Shown: positions 26,433 to 35,670 of the stretch, in pieces
Numbering within the stretch: the first letter of the stretch is position 1
Layout: every line of letters starts with the position of its first letter
The notes under the pieces: model-generated
What the model was told of the DNA's origin: nothing
Seen by the model: only the letters and a program-made list of their open reading frames with translations
Databases searched by the model: none
Assembly: GCA_003149575.1 (NCBI GenBank)
Contig: QCWG01000001.1
Coordinates: 1,680,334 to 1,744,333, forward strand
DNA: 64,000 bases
Source: Altererythrobacter sp. XM-24bin4
Lineage (GTDB): Bacteria > Pseudomonadota > Alphaproteobacteria > Sphingomonadales > Sphingomonadaceae
Reading direction: 5' to 3'
Position numbers and translations under genes: made by a program

Positions 26433-26595
26433 TGAGCGACCTCCGTATGAATATGCAAGTGTCCTTCGATTGCTTGGTGCGCGTAAAACAATGTGCAAAC
26501 ACCGCCGCCCCCCGCACCAGCCCAGTTGGCAATTCCAACGCGCCAGAAAGCTCATGCCCTTCAGATGTTGTGATCTTTAGCGTTTCAGTTGGCAT
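26401..26595 (-). pseudogene. Truncated N-terminus of an alpha/beta-hydrolase (hydrolase-OsmC family) gene
   Basis: From a good ribosome-binding site (AAGGAGAGAACA before ATG 26595) the frame reads LKITTSEGHELSGALELPTG, then FAHCFTRTKQSKD. This is the start of the bifunctional alpha/beta-hydrolase/OsmC family, where similarity normally goes on (HCFTCSK...AAxRIA...LRFDFTGLG). After KQSKD, about codon 45 (near 26460), homology stops and the frame runs into the ABM gene's leader, ending at 26401. A deletion has evidently removed the rest of the gene. Confidence 0.6.
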
Positions 26596-26761
26596 TGTTC
26601 TCTCCTTGGCCTGATAGCTCTAGAGCTTTATTCGCGCGCCAGTGTCAAAGGTTTCATGGACTGCATTACCCACTCGCCAATTCGATAGCTTACGCAGCGT
26701 CACCCTTGCGCTCGTCGCGTGTGTAACTTAACGCGCTCGGCAAGTTTCAAACGAAAACCTC

Positions 26762-27634
26762 ATGGGAAAATTCATGACCGATCAGCCGCAACGTTTCGAA
26801 GGTACAAACGACTATATAGCTACTGACGACCTGAAGGTTGCGGTGGATGCTGCGGTCATGCTGCGACGGCCCTTGCTGGTCAAGGGTGAGCCAGGCACCG
26901 GCAAAACCGTGTTGGCACACGAGATTGCCAAGGCAATCGGTGCCCCGCTGATCGAGTGGAATGTGAAGTCGACTACCAAGGCCCAGCAAGGTCTGTATGA
27001 GTATGACGCAGTTGCCCGTTTGCGCGATGGCCAGTTGGGTGATGAGCGCGTTCATGACATTGCGAACTACATCAAGAAGGGCAAATTGTGGGAGGCATTC
27101 ACCTCCAAAGAACTGCCTGTCTTGCTGATCGACGAGATTGACAAGGCGGATATCGAATTCCCCAACGACCTTTTGCAAGAGCTCGATCGGATGAGCTTCG
27201 ACGTGTATGAAACGCATGAGACAATCACTGCGAAAGAGCGCCCGATTGTCGTGATTACGTCGAATAACGAGAAAGAGCTGCCCGATGCGTTCCTTCGCCG
27301 CTGCTTCTTCCACTATATCAAGTTCCCAGATCGCGACACGATGCGCGACATCATCGAGGTTCACTATCCCGGAATTCAGAAGAACCTTGTCAGCAAGGCG
27401 ATGGATATCTTCTACGAATTGCGCGACGTTCCCGGCCTGAAAAAGAAGCCGTCAACCAGCGAGCTGCTCGACTGGCTCAAGCTGCTTCTGAATGAAGATA
27501 TGCCGATGGATGTCCTGCAAGACAGCAATCCGAACAGCGCCATTCCCCCACTGCATGGTGCCTTGCTGAAGAACGAGCAGGATGTGATGATGTTCGAACG
27601 GCTCGCGTTTATGGCGCGCCGCAATCCGAGTTAA
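26762..27634 (+). CDS. MoxR-family AAA+ ATPase
   Basis: A 290-residue MoxR-type AAA+ ATPase: RFEGTNDYIATDDLKVAVDA, Walker A GEPGTGKTVLAHEIAKAIG (about 40-58), Walker B PVLLIDEIDKAD, sensor-1 PIVVITSNNEKELPDAFLRR. Such ATPases work with VWA-domain partners in metallo-enzyme maturation or other chaperone tasks; a VWA gene follows 240 bp later on the same strand. The start is unsure: ATG 26762 gives MGKFMTDQP, and ATG 26774 (MTDQPQRFEG) is equally acceptable since neither has a clear ribosome-binding site. Confidence 0.92.
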   Translation: MGKFMTDQPQRFEGTNDYIATDDLKVAVDAAVMLRRPLLVKGEPGTGKTVLAHEIAKAIGAPLIEWNVKSTTKAQQGLYEYDAVARLRDGQLGDERVHDIANYIKKGKLWEAFTSKELPVLLIDEIDKADIEFPNDLLQELDRMSFDVYETHETITAKERPIVVITSNNEKELPDAFLRRCFFHYIKFPDRDTMRDIIEVHYPGIQKNLVSKAMDIFYELRDVPGLKKKPSTSELLDWLKLLLNEDMPMDVLQDSNPNSAIPPLHGALLKNEQDVMMFERLAFMARRNPS

Positions 27635-27648
27635 GCCAGCGGCCAGCT

Positions 27649-27744
27649 TTAGTCGAAGCTGTAGGCCAGTTCGTAATCACCGCAGCTTTCCGGAATCATG
27701 TCGAGCGCACTCGCGCTTCCCGTGTCGATCTCAATTGGCTTCAT
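27649..27744 (-). other. 31-codon ORF of doubtful reality
   Basis: Antisense to both flanking genes in the moxR-VWA gap, ATG 27744 to TAA 27649, encoding MKPIEIDTGSASALDMIPES and ending CGDYELAYSFD. Composition is protein-like (acidic, aromatic end), but no ribosome-binding site or homologue can be named. It could be a small gene, a remnant, or chance. The remainder of the 27635-27874 gap shows nothing else. Confidence 0.2.
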
Positions 27745-27874
27745 GCCGTGTCATGCCCCTGAATTTCCGTCTTGAGAACCTCGGTAACCGCGTATGGTTA
27801 TCGTTGGGTTAAATTAGATAGGGGTTTGCACTCAGGGCTGGCGAGGCCACGATAGGTGCGCTATCGAAATCGTC

Positions 27875-29059
27875 ATGTTCTTCAATTTCGTCGATGAGCT
27901 TCGCGCTGCGGGCATACCCGCTAGTTTCAAAGAGCACCTCACATTGCTTGAGGCGCTCGACAAAGATGTGATCGAGCAAACGCCAGAAGCGTTTTACTAC
28001 CTGTCGCGCGCCACATTCGTGAAGGACGAAGGCCTGATCGATCAGTTCGACCAGGTCTTCAACAAGGTATTCAAAGGCATTCTGTCAGACTACGGGCAAA
28101 ACCCGGTCGAGATCCCGGAAGACTGGCTGAAGGCCGTAGCTGAGAAGTTCCTGTCCGAAGAGGAAATGGAAAAGATCAAGTCACTGGGCGACTGGGACGA
28201 GATCATGGACACGCTCAAGAAGCGCCTTGAAGACCAACAAAAGCGCCACGAGGGCGGTAACAAATGGATCGGCACCGGCGGCACATCCCCGTTTGGACAT
28301 TCCGGCTACAACCCGGAAGGCGTGCGTATTGGCGGCGAAAGCAAGCACAAGCGTGCAGTGAAGGTGTGGGAAAAGCGCGAGTTCAGGAACTTGGACAACA
28401 CCAAGGAGCTTGGAACGCGCAACATCAAGATGGCGCTGCGCCGCTTGCGCCGTTTTGCGAGGGAAGGTGCGCAGGACCAGCTTGATCTGGACGCGACAAT
28501 CGATGGCACGGCCAAGCAGGGCTGGCTCGATATCCATATGCGCGCCGAGCGCCGCAATGCGGTGAAGCTACTCTTGTTCCTTGACGTAGGCGGTTCGATG
28601 GATCCGTTTATCAAGCTCTGTGAAGAGCTGTTCAGTGCGGCGACTAGCGAGTTTAAAAATCTGGAGTTCTTCTACTTCCACAACTGCCTTTATGAAGGTG
28701 TGTGGAAGGACAACAAGCGTCGCTGGCAGGAACGGACCAAGACCTGGGATGTGCTGCACAAATACGGACATGACTACAAGGTCGTGTTCGTCGGTGACGC
28801 CGCGATGAGCCCTTATGAAATCACTCATCCGGGCGGCAGTGTAGAACATATGAACGAAGAAGCCGGTGCGATTTGGATGCAACGTGTCACGAACACCTAT
28901 CCAGCGACTGTGTGGCTCAATCCGGTGCCGGAGAAGCAATGGGGCTATTCACAAAGCACCAAGATGCTGAAGCAACTGGTCAATGACCGGATGTATGGGC
29001 TGACATTGGATGGCCTGGATGAAGCCATGCGCGAACTCAGCCGAAAGCAAGGGCATTGA
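27875..29059 (+). CDS. VWA domain-containing protein, CoxE-like
   Basis: A 394-residue protein that pairs with the upstream MoxR ATPase. N-terminal part: FVDELRAAGIPASFKEHLTL and FYYLSRATFVKDEGLIDQFD (family-typical). Middle: lysine/glutamate-rich linker (about 100-190). C-terminal half: VWA fold with LLLFLDVGGSMDPFIKLCEE at about 230-249, where the MIDAS-type DxSxS reads DVGGS (first Ser is Gly), VVFVGDAAMSPYEI, then AIWMQRVTNTYPATVWLNPV. MoxR/VWA pairs act in cofactor or protein maturation; the client is unknown. Cytoplasmic, no signal peptide. Confidence 0.88.
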   Translation: MFFNFVDELRAAGIPASFKEHLTLLEALDKDVIEQTPEAFYYLSRATFVKDEGLIDQFDQVFNKVFKGILSDYGQNPVEIPEDWLKAVAEKFLSEEEMEKIKSLGDWDEIMDTLKKRLEDQQKRHEGGNKWIGTGGTSPFGHSGYNPEGVRIGGESKHKRAVKVWEKREFRNLDNTKELGTRNIKMALRRLRRFAREGAQDQLDLDATIDGTAKQGWLDIHMRAERRNAVKLLLFLDVGGSMDPFIKLCEELFSAATSEFKNLEFFYFHNCLYEGVWKDNKRRWQERTKTWDVLHKYGHDYKVVFVGDAAMSPYEITHPGGSVEHMNEEAGAIWMQRVTNTYPATVWLNPVPEKQWGYSQSTKMLKQLVNDRMYGLTLDGLDEAMRELSRKQGH

Positions 29060-29215
29060 CCTTCAGATCGGAATATCAGGCATTTGCCGTAATTATCGCT
29101 TGTTCCCGTCACCAACTAAGGCGTAGGTGTCTAGCGTCACTTTCGTGCAAGCTAGAGGGGCATGTGGTCGCAAGCCAACCTTAAGGGTCACAAAACCTAA
29201 AAGGGGGAATGACCA

Positions 29216-29566
29216 ATGAAACGCATTATACTGAGCAGCATCGCAACTGCATCTTTAGCCTTTACCGCAGCACCTGTAACTGCACAGGATGAACCGGAAG
29301 AGGCGCGCACAACCTACACCGTCGAGTTCTTGCGTTTTGAGCCGGACAAGGCGGAAACATGGACGGAAATGCGCGAAAAATACTGGGTCCCTGCGGCCAA
29401 AGCGGCAGGCCTACCCGTACCCACAGTTCATTGGATGATGGATGGGGAATGGGATCTGATGGTGATTCGTGAGATTCCACGCGGCATGGCGTCTTTCGAC
29501 AGGCACGGGTCTCCTGAGGGGGAGCGCTGGAATGAAGAGTTTCTGAAGCTGGTCGGCGGTGAATAA
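29216..29566 (+). CDS. Small secreted protein, C-terminus apparently cut by an in-frame stop
   Basis: A 116-residue protein of unknown function with a signal peptide (about 1-22, cleaved after PVTAQ) and a conserved-looking core: YTVEFLRFEPDKAETWTEMR and VHWMMDGEWDLMVIREIPRG. It follows a good ribosome-binding site (AAAGGGGGAATGACCA). The TAA at 29564-29566 is followed in the same frame by AAAALREKNGQLIEASASYF then THTHPD and TAA at 29645-29647, which looks coding. A GAA-to-TAA-type nonsense change removing 27 residues is the simplest reading; the product ends WNEEFLKLVGGE. No partner gene is evident. Confidence 0.7.
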   Translation: MKRIILSSIATASLAFTAAPVTAQDEPEEARTTYTVEFLRFEPDKAETWTEMREKYWVPAAKAAGLPVPTVHWMMDGEWDLMVIREIPRGMASFDRHGSPEGERWNEEFLKLVGGE

Positions 29567-29679
29567 GCTGCTGCAGCCCTTCGCGAGAAAAACGGCCAAC
29601 TGATCGAAGCCTCGGCAAGCTACTTCACACACACTCATCCTGACTAAGCGAAAGCCAGTCGGACAGTTTGAATCGATTA

Positions 29680-29715
29680 CAAGGGCGTCATGTCATTCTG
29701 GGTGTGGCGCCCTTG
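29680..29715. terminator. Hairpin between convergent genes, weak terminator candidate
   Basis: CAAGGGCG (29680-29687) and CGCCCTTG (29708-29715) form a perfect 8-bp stem with a 20-nt loop, located downstream of the small secreted protein and before the DUF1343 gene end. No clear T-run follows on either strand, so a factor-independent terminator is uncertain. Confidence 0.35.
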
Positions 29716-29753
29716 CTAGGTCTGAAATCGTTCAGCCGCCGGCATCTGTATTG

Positions 29754-30962
29754 CTAATAAATCAGCAAATCCCGCACATCGGCGATCCACGCCGCTTCGT
29801 CATTGCTCGCTAGCGCATCCAGATCGGCAACCCTGGCGGCAGGATCATCGACCCATTCGCGCAGCGCCGGCCCACCATTGATCACATCAATCGCGAGCAC
29901 ATTGTCCGTGTACTCGTATTTGAAGTCGGACCCGCGCCACAATTGATAGCCCGGATACACGTTACGGATCGCCTTGAACGCGAGCGCCTGCAACCTCCAT
30001 GGTTTGAAGGCATGATGATCATAAAACGGCCCTTCTGCGTGGATCATCAATGCGTTACACAGCTTACCTGCATGTTTGTGAAAAGTAGGTTCGAACCAAC
30101 ATTCACGGATCGCGCAGCCTTCGATCCAATCAGGCGCTAGCCTCCACATTTCGGCCAAGACAGCCTTTGTGTCGATGTCAGGCGCACCGAACAATACCTC
30201 CAGCGGGCGAGTAGTGCCCCTGCCCTCGCTCACCGTCGCGCCTTCGATCATCACCGTTCCGGCATAGGCGCGCGCCATGTTTACATTGGCGGCATTGGGT
30301 GAGGGATTGATCCATATGCGTGTCAAAGGCCAGCCATGGCCTGGACCGTCAGGCTCCCAACCCTGCATCTCGATCACGCGATAATCTACGTTAAGGTCAA
30401 AATGGCGGATGAACCAATGCCCCATTTCTCCCAGCGTCAGCCCGTGCCGCATCGGCATTGGAGCGGCCCCGACAAAGCTTTCATTGCCCGGAATCAGCAA
30501 ACTTCCTTCCACGGGCCGGCCTGCCGGATTTGGCCTGTCTAGTACCCATACGGTCTTTCCAAATTTCGCGGCTTCTTCAAGTAGGTAGAGCAGAGTGGTG
30601 ACAAATGTGTAGATGCGGCAGCCGAGATCCTGCAGATCGAACAGAAACACATCCGCACTCGACATCATCTGACACGTTGGCCGACGCACTTCGCCGTAAA
30701 GCGAGAATACGGGAATGCCGTATTGCGGATCGTTTTCATCCGCTGTTTCGACCATATTGTCTTGCTTGTCGCCTTTCAGCCCATGTTGCGGGCCAAATGC
30801 GCTGGCGACGTTGACCCCGGCGGCGATCAGCGCGTCCAGACTATGCGTCAGGTCTCTGGTCACTGATGCGGGATGAGCGACCAAAGCCACGCGCTTGCCA
30901 TCGAGCTCACGGAGAAGCACTGGATCGCCAAGCAGCCGGTCGATACCGAATTGCACGCTCAT
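29754..30962 (-). CDS. DUF1343 protein (exo-N-acetylmuramidase NamZ family)
   Basis: A 402-residue cytoplasmic-looking protein of the DUF1343 family, to which the muramic acid exo-glycosidase NamZ belongs, so a role in peptidoglycan turnover is likely but not proven. Signatures: GKRVALVAHPASVTRDLTHS, FGPQHGLKGDKQDNMVETAD, SSADVFLFDLQDLGCRIYTF, FVGAAPMPMRHGLTLGEMGH and EGRGTTRPLEVLFGAPDI. Start at 30962 ([13 protein letters not shown]) is preceded by GCGAGGAGA and overlaps the DOMON gene stop. The upstream extension to 30992 lies within that gene. Confidence 0.85.
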   Translation of the reverse strand: MSVQFGIDRLLGDPVLLRELDGKRVALVAHPASVTRDLTHSLDALIAAGVNVASAFGPQHGLKGDKQDNMVETADENDPQYGIPVFSLYGEVRRPTCQMMSSADVFLFDLQDLGCRIYTFVTTLLYLLEEAAKFGKTVWVLDRPNPAGRPVEGSLLIPGNESFVGAAPMPMRHGLTLGEMGHWFIRHFDLNVDYRVIEMQGWEPDGPGHGWPLTRIWINPSPNAANVNMARAYAGTVMIEGATVSEGRGTTRPLEVLFGAPDIDTKAVLAEMWRLAPDWIEGCAIRECWFEPTFHKHAGKLCNALMIHAEGPFYDHHAFKPWRLQALAFKAIRNVYPGYQLWRGSDFKYEYTDNVLAIDVINGGPALREWVDDPAARVADLDALASNDEAAWIADVRDLLIY

Positions 30963-31480
30963 TCTCCTCGCTCCACCCGCAATTGGCGGCAAACCTCGCT
31001 GTGGAATTCCGGCTTTCCATCGGGGAATGCCAATGCCCAGAACTGGATATTGCCCTCAAGGTCCTCGACAATTGCATTGAGCGCCACTTGCGCAGGGTCC
31101 CCTAGCTCGGACGCAATGCCCGCGCGCAGCAGCAGACCATCGGCGGAATGGGTACAAGCGACCGCAATTGCCTCAACTGGCCCATCACGTGAATTGAGGC
31201 GGAAATCGTCAAAATCATAACACGCCCATTTCGATGAAGGTGAAAGATTGAATTCGCGGTACCACTGGCCACCGTTTGGCTGCCAGAAGATCTCGAAACA
31301 GGTGGTCTTCCATAGGAAATCCTCGCGCAAGGGTGTCGCTTGCGTCGGAATCTTTATTGCGCCGATGTCTCCTTGAAGGCGAAACTCGGCCGTACAACCC
31401 CCTGCCGTTGGTGAGAGGCTGGCCGTTACCGATGTAATCGGCCCAGGCTTGCAATCGGGATGAAGAACTAGCTTATGCAT
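30959..31480 (-). CDS. DOMON-like domain-containing protein
   Basis: A 173-residue protein of the DOMON-like family common in sphingomonads, of unknown function. A beta-rich carbohydrate/heme-binding-type fold is suggested by [40 protein letters not shown] and [15 protein letters not shown]. Its stop overlaps the DUF1343 gene (ATGA), indicating one transcription unit. It is divergent from tyrS with an 81-bp gap that must contain both promoters. The start MHKLVLHPD at 31480 is chosen over an upstream GTG/ATG frame to 31513. Confidence 0.8.
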   Translation of the reverse strand: MHKLVLHPDCKPGPITSVTASLSPTAGGCTAEFRLQGDIGAIKIPTQATPLREDFLWKTTCFEIFWQPNGGQWYREFNLSPSSKWACYDFDDFRLNSRDGPVEAIAVACTHSADGLLLRAGIASELGDPAQVALNAIVEDLEGNIQFWALAFPDGKPEFHSEVCRQLRVERGE

Positions 31481-31561
31481 GGCTTTCAGCCCTATGTCTG
31501 TGCGAACAGGCAAGCAAGAGGCTTACCTTCCGCAAAATGCATTGCTAGAGGCCTCTCCACA

Positions 31562-32791
31562 ATGAGCACATACAAATCCGATCTTCTGCGCGTCCTCGAT
31601 GAACGCGGTTATATCCACCAAACAACTGATGCAGAGGGTTTGGATAAGCTTGCCTGTGACAGAGTGATCCCGGGCTACATCGGCTTTGACGCGACTGCAC
31701 CCTCGTTGCATATTGGCAGCCTGGTGCAGATCATGATGCTGCGCCGCTTGCAGCAGGCGGGGCACAAGCCGATTGTCGTGATGGGCGGCGGGACGACCAA
31801 GATCGGTGACCCGTCTGGCAAGGATGAGAGCCGCAGGCTGCTGACCGCTGAACTGATCGATGAGAATATCGCGGGCATCCGCACGGTATTTGAGCGGCTT
31901 TTAACCTTCGGCGATGGTACGACCGATGCGATCATGGTCAATAACGATGAATGGCTGAGCACGCTTGGCTATATCGAATTGCTGCGCGATGTTGGCCCGC
32001 ATTTCACAATCAACCGCATGCTGACCTTTGATTCAGTCAAGCTGCGGCTTGAGCGAGAGCAGCCGCTCACCTTCTTGGAATTCAACTACATGATCCTGCA
32101 GGCCTATGACTTTCTCGAGCTGGCACGCCGCTATGGCTGCCGCTTGCAGATGGGCGGCAGCGACCAGTGGGGCAACATCGTCAACGGTATGGAGCTTTCA
32201 CGACGCAAGGATGGGCGCGAGCTCTACGGTTTGACTACCCCGCTGCTGACCACTGCCGATGGCGCGAAAATGGGCAAGACCGCAGCGGGTGCTGTTTGGC
32301 TGAACGAAGCCCAGCTGCCCGGATACGATTTCTGGCAATACTGGCGCAATTGCGATGACCGCGACGTCGGGCGTTTCCTTCGCCTGTTCACCGATTTGCC
32401 GCTGGATGAGATTGCCCGGCTCGAAGCGCTAGAGGGTGCAGAGATCAACGATGCCAAAGTCGTGCTGGCCAATGAGGTGACCAAATTGGTCCGCGGCGAA
32501 GATGCGGCAAGAGCGGCGGAGGCCACCGCGACGCAGACTTTTGCTGGCGACGGAACCGGCGATGACCTGCCCAGCGTGGCAGTCGGCGACGAAGGTATGC
32601 GCATAGGCGCATTATTGACTGAGATCGGGTTCACAGCTTCGAATGGCGAAGCGAAACGCAAGATTGCCGAAGGCGCGGTGCGACTTGATGGATTGCCCAT
32701 TATCGACCCTTCAACCTTGGTCGAGGTCGGTGAAGGTGATCAACGCAAGCTGAGCCTTGGAAAAAAGAAGCACGGCATCGTGACACGTTAA
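31562..32791 (+). CDS. tyrS: Tyrosyl-tRNA synthetase
   Basis: Class I aminoacyl-tRNA synthetase for tyrosine. The 409-residue protein shows [20 protein letters not shown] with HIGS as the HIGH motif, [30 protein letters not shown], and KMGKT as KMSKS, then a C-terminal S4 RNA-binding domain ([30 protein letters not shown]). The ATG at 31562 is chosen; the frame runs on upstream to 31475 without similarity. It is divergent from the DOMON/DUF1343 pair. Confidence 0.97.
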   Translation: MSTYKSDLLRVLDERGYIHQTTDAEGLDKLACDRVIPGYIGFDATAPSLHIGSLVQIMMLRRLQQAGHKPIVVMGGGTTKIGDPSGKDESRRLLTAELIDENIAGIRTVFERLLTFGDGTTDAIMVNNDEWLSTLGYIELLRDVGPHFTINRMLTFDSVKLRLEREQPLTFLEFNYMILQAYDFLELARRYGCRLQMGGSDQWGNIVNGMELSRRKDGRELYGLTTPLLTTADGAKMGKTAAGAVWLNEAQLPGYDFWQYWRNCDDRDVGRFLRLFTDLPLDEIARLEALEGAEINDAKVVLANEVTKLVRGEDAARAAEATATQTFAGDGTGDDLPSVAVGDEGMRIGALLTEIGFTASNGEAKRKIAEGAVRLDGLPIIDPSTLVEVGEGDQRKLSLGKKKHGIVTR

Positions 32792-32940
32792 CCGCACTTA
32801 ATATCTGTATCATAAAGTCGTTTGCTCAGACCGGCACGAAGAGCCTGGCTCAATTGTCGTTTTGATCCAACCGGTCCTTACCAAATATCAGCCTTTAGCG
32901 CGCATACCGCATCCTCAGAACGATAACTGGAGGTTGTGTT

Positions 32941-33279
32941 GTGAGTGCCGGAGCAAATCTGAGCGTTACTGATCTACGTCGCGCTGCGCGTCACCCGGTT
33001 GATTTCCCGGTGATTGCAGAACACCGCCGTCTCGGTGATATCGAACTGCACGTGGCCAATCTGTCAGCCCACGGTTTCATGGTCGATGACGCTGAGAGCC
33101 TTCAACGTGGAGACCGGGTTATCATCCGTCTGCCAGTTGTCGGACGCATCGAAGCCTATGTGATCTGGACCCGCGACGAGCGAGCCGGCTTCCAATTCGA
33201 ACGCATTTTGCGCCTGGACGATTTCCTCGCCATCATCGACGAGCTTCAGCCAAACCCGCGTTTGCGCAAACTGCGCTGA
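32941..33279 (+). CDS. PilZ domain protein (c-di-GMP receptor-like)
   Basis: A 112-residue single PilZ domain. The c-di-GMP contacts are recognisable: RRAARHPVDFPVI (the arginine-rich RxxxR element at about 13-17), then NLSAHGFMVDD (the D/NxSxxG element at about 40-46) and DRVIIRLPVVGRIEAYVIWT. GTG start at 32941, preceded by GGAGG. The 150-bp gap from tyrS suggests its own promoter. Likely c-di-GMP binding, with the output unknown. Confidence 0.88.
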   Translation: MSAGANLSVTDLRRAARHPVDFPVIAEHRRLGDIELHVANLSAHGFMVDDAESLQRGDRVIIRLPVVGRIEAYVIWTRDERAGFQFERILRLDDFLAIIDELQPNPRLRKLR

Positions 33280-33350
33280 ATAATCGCAACTCCGATAAGA
33301 TAAATTTTTGATATCTTGGCACAGGGCATTGGCCCTGCCATGGCGGTTGG

Positions 33351-34655
33351 GTGAATAACGCAGCCTCCCCCTCTCCGGATGACTTGAGCGAGCCTTCGCA
33401 CCCGTTCCGTGTCGCTAACTTCCGTTACTATTGGGTCAGTCGTCTCAGTATGACACTGGCGCAATATGCCATGCTGCTGATCATCGGTTGGCAGACCTAC
33501 AATATCGCGCGTGATGACGGGATGGGCATCGCCGAAGCATCTGGCCAACTGGCGCTGATCGGCCTGCTTCAGTTTCTGCCCCTGTTTATCCTGACCCCGT
33601 TTAGCGGGCTCGCAGCAGACCGGTTTGACAGGCGTAAACTGGGCCGGCTCACCGTGCTGCTTCAGCTAGCATGTGCGTTGGTTCTGGCATGGTTCAGTTG
33701 GACCGAAGAGATTACGATCCCGATCCTGTTCAGTGTGGCTGTGCTGTTGGGAATTGCGCGCGGCTTTGCTGGCCCTGCGCTCTCCGCACTGTCTCCAAAC
33801 CTGGTGCCCAGAGCTATACTTCCCACCGCAATCGCGCTTTCCTCTATCTCTTGGCAAGTCGGCATGATCGTCGGGCCAGCGTTGGGCGGCGTGCTCTACC
33901 GGATCGCGCCCGCACTACCCTATGCCGGTGCCGCAATTCTTTTTGCTATTTCAGCTATTGCACTGACTTTGATCGGTAAGGTTCCGCAGCCAGCCACGCG
34001 CAAGGATCAGCGGCCAATTGGTGCGATCGTTGACGGCTTGGCCTATGTCGTGCGCAACAAGATGGTTCTTGGTGCAATAACACTCGATCTTTTCGCGGTG
34101 TTTCTGGCTGGAGCGACTGCGCTTTTCCCGGTCTATGCGCGTGATATCCTGCAAGTAGGTGAGATAGGATTGTCCATGCTTGCTGCCGCACCTGCTACTG
34201 GTGCAGCGCTCACCGCTCTATTTTTCAGCTTCCGTCCCTTGGAAAGCAATGTTGGCCCGAAGATGCTCTTGGCCGTGGCGATCTTTGGCGTTGCGACAAT
34301 TGTCTTCGGTCTATCAACCAGCATGCCGCTGAGCCTTGCGATGCTCTTCATTGTCGGCGCGGCGGACATGTTCAGCGTCTACATACGCCAGTCGCTCATC
34401 CAGCTGCACACACCCGATGACAAGCGCGGGCGCGTATCATCGGTCAGCCTGCTGACCATCAGTGCTTCCAATGAAGGGGGGGATGCTTTTTCAGGTGCCC
34501 TCGCCTTCGTTATTGGCCCGGTTGCGGCAGTGGTGGTTGGCGGTGTCGGTGCGCTTGTAACCGTTGGGCTTTGGAGCCGAATATTCCCTGTATTGCGCAC
34601 GACAAAGACCTTCGATCCGCCAGAAGACGTGCTACAAGCAGGTCGACGAAATTAA
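33351..34655 (+). CDS. MFS transporter, EntS-like exporter type
   Basis: A 434-residue integral membrane protein with 12 predicted helices. Family signature: [20 protein letters not shown] and [20 protein letters not shown] (the loop 2-3 GxxADRxxRR element), then [20 protein letters not shown]. The arrangement is that of the EntS/YfiS-type proton-coupled exporters, but the substrate is not inferable. Starts at a GTG (33351) with a weak ribosome-binding site; 16 bp before cysK, so probably co-transcribed with it. Confidence 0.87.
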   Translation: MNNAASPSPDDLSEPSHPFRVANFRYYWVSRLSMTLAQYAMLLIIGWQTYNIARDDGMGIAEASGQLALIGLLQFLPLFILTPFSGLAADRFDRRKLGRLTVLLQLACALVLAWFSWTEEITIPILFSVAVLLGIARGFAGPALSALSPNLVPRAILPTAIALSSISWQVGMIVGPALGGVLYRIAPALPYAGAAILFAISAIALTLIGKVPQPATRKDQRPIGAIVDGLAYVVRNKMVLGAITLDLFAVFLAGATALFPVYARDILQVGEIGLSMLAAAPATGAALTALFFSFRPLESNVGPKMLLAVAIFGVATIVFGLSTSMPLSLAMLFIVGAADMFSVYIRQSLIQLHTPDDKRGRVSSVSLLTISASNEGGDAFSGALAFVIGPVAAVVVGGVGALVTVGLWSRIFPVLRTTKTFDPPEDVLQAGRRN

Positions 34656-34671
34656 TCTCAGGAGGCCTGAC

Positions 34672-35592
34672 ATGAAAGCCGCAAACATCCTCGAAACGAT
34701 TGGCAACACCGCACATATCCGGCTGTCGCGTATGTTCCCTGACCATGAAGTGTGGATCAAGAGCGAGCGATCCAATCCGGGCGGATCAATCAAGGACCGG
34801 ATTGCACTGGCGATGGTGGAAGATGCCGAACAATCGGGCGCTTTGAAGCCGGGTGGCACCATCATTGAACCGACAAGCGGCAACACGGGCATCGGCCTGG
34901 CTATGGTGGCGGCTGTAAAAGGCTATAGGCTGGTTTTGGTCATGCCGGAGAGCATGTCGCTTGAACGTCGGCGTTTGATGCTGGCTTACGGTGCATCCTT
35001 CGATCTGACCCCGAAAGAAAAAGGGATGAAAGGCGCGATCGAACGCGCGCACGAATTGGTCGAGAGCACCGAGAACTCGTGGATGCCCAGCCAGTTTGAC
35101 AATCCCGCGAATGTCGCTGTTCATGTGAAGACCACCGCGAAAGAAATTCTGGCGGATTTTGCCGAAACACCGATTGATGTGATGATCACGGGTGTGGGCA
35201 CCGGCGGGCACCTGACAGGGTCTGCAGAGGAGTTGAAGCGTCATTGGCCGGACATGAAGGCCTATGCCGTGGAACCGACGCTTTCGCCGGTGATCAGCGG
35301 CGGACAGCCAGGCCCTCACCCGATCCAGGGTATCGGCGCCGGCTTCATTCCCGGCAATTTGCACACACAAGCTATCGACGGCGCGATCCAGGTTGATCCC
35401 GAAGACGCAAAGGAAATGGCGCGCCGCGCAGCAAGCGAGGAAGGCATGCTGATCGGTATCTCGTCCGGCGCAACTCTGGCAGCGATTGCGCAGAAACTCA
35501 GCGATTTACCTGCTGGATCGCGCGTACTCGGCTTCAACTACGACACAGGCGAGCGGTATCTCTCAGTGCCGGATTTCCTGCCAGTCGAATAA
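34672..35592 (+). CDS. cysK: Cysteine synthase A
   Basis: PLP enzyme forming L-cysteine from O-acetylserine and sulfide. The 306-residue protein has [20 protein letters not shown] with the PLP lysine (about 41), [30 protein letters not shown] and the C-terminal [14 protein letters not shown] strong AGGAGG precedes the ATG at 34672. The frame is open upstream to 34564, inside the transporter gene, without similarity. Followed by a strong intrinsic terminator. Confidence 0.96.
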   Translation: MKAANILETIGNTAHIRLSRMFPDHEVWIKSERSNPGGSIKDRIALAMVEDAEQSGALKPGGTIIEPTSGNTGIGLAMVAAVKGYRLVLVMPESMSLERRRLMLAYGASFDLTPKEKGMKGAIERAHELVESTENSWMPSQFDNPANVAVHVKTTAKEILADFAETPIDVMITGVGTGGHLTGSAEELKRHWPDMKAYAVEPTLSPVISGGQPGPHPIQGIGAGFIPGNLHTQAIDGAIQVDPEDAKEMARRAASEEGMLIGISSGATLAAIAQKLSDLPAGSRVLGFNYDTGERYLSVPDFLPVE

Positions 35593-35617
35593 GCGAAAGA
35601 ACAGGCCACAATACAAA

Positions 35618-35650
35618 AGGCCCGAAGGATTGTTCCTTCGGGCCTTTTTT
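35618..35650. terminator. Intrinsic terminator after cysK
   Basis: A 12-bp stem (AGGCCCGAAGGA with TCCTTCGGGCCT) with a TTGT loop is followed by T6 on the plus strand. The minus strand also has a short T-run, so it may serve the convergent acyl-CoA dehydrogenase gene too. Confidence 0.92.
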
Positions 35651-35670
35651 GTTTCCGAATTCAGATCGGT

